Shown in pieces: positions 19,862-21,703 of a stretch of 21,703 nucleotides of DNA. The stretch comes from a virus. The position numbers and the translations under genes were made by a program. Below the pieces are notes generated by a model, which was not told where the DNA came from, did not search any database, and saw only the letters and a program-made list of their open reading frames with translations. How positions within the stretch are numbered: the stretch's first letter is position 1; each line of letters starts with the position of its first letter. The stretch is from positions 1-21,703 of the IMG/VR virus record IMGVR_UViG_3300036900_000394. One strand, given 5' to 3'.

Positions 19862-20506
19862 TCACACGAGCCACACGCACGAGAAGGGGCCCAGGGCATT
19901 GAACTGCTCGCGCGAAAGCGTCGAATAGACACCCTTGTAGGCTGGCGCGGAATTGGCGATGTACAGGTCGCTGCCGCTCAGGCCGCGGACAGCGACCCAG
20001 TGATACCAGGCGCCGCCGGACATCATGCCGGTGGCCTTGCCGTACGTGGCATACGCCTGGTCGTAGTTGAGCCAGCCCTGGCTGGAGTTGAGACCGTACG
20101 AGTCGCGCAACACGCGCTGGAGCTGAGCGCCGGAGCCATCCATCAGGCCGTAGGTGGCGTTGATGTTTTGCGGCTGGCCAATTTCCTCGACGGCGCTCCA
20201 TTCGCTGGCGTTTGGGTTGACGTGAGTTGCCCTCTCGACCCAGGCCAGGCTGCACGCGGAACACGTCCACGACGCCTCCTGGCGCGGCATGTAGGTTTCG
20301 GGGTCGTAGGTCGGGACGAGCTCGCCGGCCTCCGAGGTGAGCAGGTAGTTGACGCTGGCCAGCGGCGCAAGGGTGGGGTTGATGGCCAGCAGGAGCGCCT
20401 CGACGCTCGGGGGCTCGCCCGTCCAGCGCCCCTCGAGCATGGCCGTCAGGGTCTGGACCGTCAGGCTCTGCTGCGCCTTGAGCTGGGCGAGGTCCTCCGC
20501 GATCAT
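19862..20506 (-). CDS. C39/papain-like cysteine peptidase, endolysin candidate, 214 aa
   Basis: After an N-terminal helical module (residues 1-50) comes a papain-like peptidase: EASWTCSACSLAWV with C82 or C85 as nucleophile, WYHWVAVRGLSGSD with H169, and LYIANSAPAYKG giving N185 or a nearby polar residue as the third member. Such domains cut peptide bonds in peptidoglycan or proteins; position directly before the membrane proteins favours an endolysin. No signal peptide is seen, so export would rely on a holin. The N-terminal module is repeated as a separate protein in the gene before it (20503-20697). The start overlaps the upstream stop as ATGA. Confidence 0.72.
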   Translation of the reverse strand: MIAEDLAQLKAQQSLTVQTLTAMLEGRWTGEPPSVEALLLAINPTLAPLASVNYLLTSEAGELVPTYDPETYMPRQEASWTCSACSLAWVERATHVNPNASEWSAVEEIGQPQNINATYGLMDGSGAQLQRVLRDSYGLNSSQGWLNYDQAYATYGKATGMMSGGAWYHWVAVRGLSGSDLYIANSAPAYKGVYSTLSREQFNALGPFSCVWLV

Positions 20507-20697
20507 GTCGTCTCGCTTTGGACCACCGGCGGGTCAGGGTGAAGCTGACCCTGGAGACCAGGGTCGATGGCGTACAGGTACGCCTCGACGGAGCCGGCGC
20601 CCGTCCACTGGCCGGCGAGGGCGGCCACCAGGGCCTGGACGGTGAGCGCCTGTTGCTGCTGGAGCTGGGTAATCTGGGCCAGCTCTTCGTCAGTCAT
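20503..20697 (-). CDS. Stand-alone copy of the endolysin N-terminal module, 64 aa
   Basis: ELAQITQLQQQQALTVQALV and AALAGQWTGAGSVEAYLYAI align with DLAQLKAQQSLTVQTLTAML and EGRWTGEPPSVEALLLAI of the endolysin candidate. A polar tail follows. The ATG at 20697 overlaps the upstream stop by 8 bases (ATGACTGA). The longer frame to 20862 is a shadow. A free copy next to a fused copy suggests a self-associating or virion-docking module. Confidence 0.68.
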   Translation of the reverse strand: MTDEELAQITQLQQQQALTVQALVAALAGQWTGAGSVEAYLYAIDPGLQGQLHPDPPVVQSETT

Positions 20698-20959
20698 GCG
20701 CGACCCCGTTGGCGACGAGCTCGCCGAACTGCGGCGCCGCTGGCGTCTCGACCTCGACCTCGCCGTTTTGCCAGTTGACGGTGACGCGATCACCGGCGCC
20801 GAGGTCGATGCCCGCGGCGAAGGCGACCGCCTCGAGGTAGCTCTTGACCAGGTCCTGCGCATCGTTCTGGACGAGCTGCGCGAACTGGAGCGCGCCCTGC
20901 ACCGCGGCGTAGCGCAGCTCGAGCGCGCGGAGCTGCGTATGCGACTCGATCCTTGGCAT
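20690..20959 (-). CDS. Hypothetical protein, 89 aa
   Basis: An N-terminal helical half (LRALELRYAAVQGALQFAQL, AQDLVKSYLEAVAFAAG) is followed by a small beta segment (DRVTVNWQNGEVEVETP). The ATG shares one base with the upstream stop (TGATG). It may be a tail-associated or assembly accessory protein given its neighbours; no family recognised. Confidence 0.64.
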   Translation of the reverse strand: MPRIESHTQLRALELRYAAVQGALQFAQLVQNDAQDLVKSYLEAVAFAAGIDLGAGDRVTVNWQNGEVEVETPAAPQFGELVANGVAHD

Positions 20960-21261
20960 CAGCCCCCCAGGTACAGACCCATCAGCCGACGCGAGAACAC
21001 GCCCAGGTCGCTGGCCGGCGTGTGGTCCGCCAGGCCTTTGTAGACATTGGCGACGGTCGCCATGTCGGTCGCGGCGCTCTTGATGTTGTCCACGTCCGCC
21101 TGCTCATAGCTGAACGGGGGCTCGAGCAGTGTCGCGTCGGGCGTGGCGTCCAGATACTGCTTGAATTGCAGCGCCTGATTGGCGAATTGCTCGATCGCGC
21201 GTGCCAGGTTGCCGGATTGCTGATCCAGGCTATATCGGTCTACCGGGATTCCAGCGGGCAT
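20959..21261 (-). CDS. Hypothetical helical protein, 100 aa
   Basis: The ATG at 21261 has one of the best ribosome-binding sites in the window (AAAGGAG, seven bases upstream, beginning in the stop region of the previous gene). The product starts MPAGIPVDRYSLDQQSGNLA, is helical in the middle (RAIEQFANQALQFKQYLD, VDNIKSAATDMATVANVYKG) and ends RRLMGLYLGG. It resembles small tail-assembly or baseplate proteins but I cannot name a family. An upstream frame to 21327 lacks support. Confidence 0.66.
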   Translation of the reverse strand: MPAGIPVDRYSLDQQSGNLARAIEQFANQALQFKQYLDATPDATLLEPPFSYEQADVDNIKSAATDMATVANVYKGLADHTPASDLGVFSRRLMGLYLGG

Positions 21262-21272
21262 TGCGTGCTCCT

Positions 21273-21703
21273 TTAGTTCCAGTACGGGAAGTAGCAGACG
21301 GTGGCGCCAACCATGAACTTCACCCAACCCACGCCAGCGCCGCCCGCGGGTCCGAATCCAGTGCCCCTCTGCAATGGCAACACTGACGCGGCACCATTGC
21401 CCTGGCCCACCTCAGAGCCGATACACAGGCCTCCGCTGGAGACCGCCGGCCCCAGCGCAATCATGGCGCCGCTATGCACCAGGTTGCCGACAACCTGGTT
21501 GGTGACGACCAGGTTGTTTGTGCGGACCTGGCTGTTGCCGCTCAGCGCCTCGAACGAGTGCTCGCCGCCACCCATGGACATGTAGCGGATCGACGGGTTG
21601 AGCGGCAGGATGTACGAACCACCGGTGCCGATGTTGTACTGACCCGCGCTGACCGCATTGGGCGTGGTCAGAGCTCCCACCGACGCGGTGCCGGTGGTCG
21701 TCA
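21273..21703 (-). CDS. Tail-fibre-like protein, C-terminal part (runs off the right edge)
   Basis: The frame is open to the window edge; the visible 142 residues form only the C-terminus. Gly/Ser/Asn-rich beta-strand sequence (TTPNAVSAGQYNIGTGGSYI, NNLVVTNQVVGNLVHSGAMI) and a last strand GWVKFMVGATVCYFPYWN match the C-terminal ends of phage fibres and receptor-binding proteins (typically ending GWIKV.vnGt.yYIPly). It is followed within 12 bases by the next start. The receptor-binding role is inferred. Confidence 0.6.
   Translation of the reverse strand, partial: TTTGTASVGALTTPNAVSAGQYNIGTGGSYILPLNPSIRYMSMGGGEHSFEALSGNSQVRTNNLVVTNQVVGNLVHSGAMIALGPAVSSGGLCIGSEVGQGNGAASVLPLQRGTGFGPAGGAGVGWVKFMVGATVCYFPYWN

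Noticed and set aside
1-21703. Use of TGA as a sense codon across the window
   Set aside because: TGA is the stop in many well-defined overlapping gene pairs, so the single in-frame TGA at 11266 is a local matter.

Overview
The window looks like part of a tailed-phage genome from a high-GC host. It holds a terminase pair, a portal-like protein, a RecT/Bet-type annealing protein, a replisome-organizer-like protein, a large serine integrase, two XRE-type regulators, a lysis region and part of a tail-fibre-like gene. Most genes run leftward, are short, and are chained by 1-, 4- or 8-base stop/start overlaps (ATGA, GTGA, TGATG), as in actinobacterial and Chloroflexota phages. I cannot fix the host from sequence alone. 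No tRNA, rRNA, CRISPR array or chromosomal housekeeping gene is visible. The longest stretch without a gene is about 210 bases (13998-14205).

Reading leftward from the right edge: a tail-fibre-like C-terminus (21703-21273), three small virion or tail-associated proteins, a cysteine-peptidase endolysin candidate (20506-19862), and four small membrane proteins that are holin candidates (19858-19178). A rightward block follows: SWIM zinc-finger protein, three small proteins and a ClpP-like protease (17210-19103). It diverges from an XRE repressor and the serine integrase (17160-15133). Between the integrase and the early operon sit two rightward regulators (an XRE protein and an HTH plus PAS-like protein) and a 49-residue ORF. 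The leftward early operon runs from 13615 without a real break through about 20 small genes. These include a VRR-NUC nuclease, an SLT-like lysozyme, a DEDDh exonuclease, RecT and the replication protein. It continues into the terminase subunits and the portal, which runs off the left edge.

The integrase has phage genes on both sides and no chromosomal flank. This fits an unintegrated (circular or virion) phage genome with the integrase and immunity region in its centre better than an integrated prophage end.

The most interesting part is a two-gene cassette inserted between the large terminase and the portal. A ParB-type domain is fused to a three-Cys-motif (Gp37/Gp68, radical-SAM-like CxxxCxxC) protein, and its gene overlaps that of a three-Cys-motif partner (TcmP-like, methyltransferase-like). 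The ParB-fusion gene carries a perfect 30-bp palindrome inside its coding sequence. Two copies of a sequence matching half of the classical parS site lie just past its stop codon. By eye the cassette is less GC-rich than its neighbours.

The control region is also unusual. A three-block sequence occurs in inverted orientation immediately upstream of the two genes that face outward from the regulator module, with a partial third copy inside the module. The XRE/SWIM divergent promoter has two AGTATACT palindromes placed on the -10 boxes of fully overlapping promoters, and both predicted transcripts would start at or very near the start codon.
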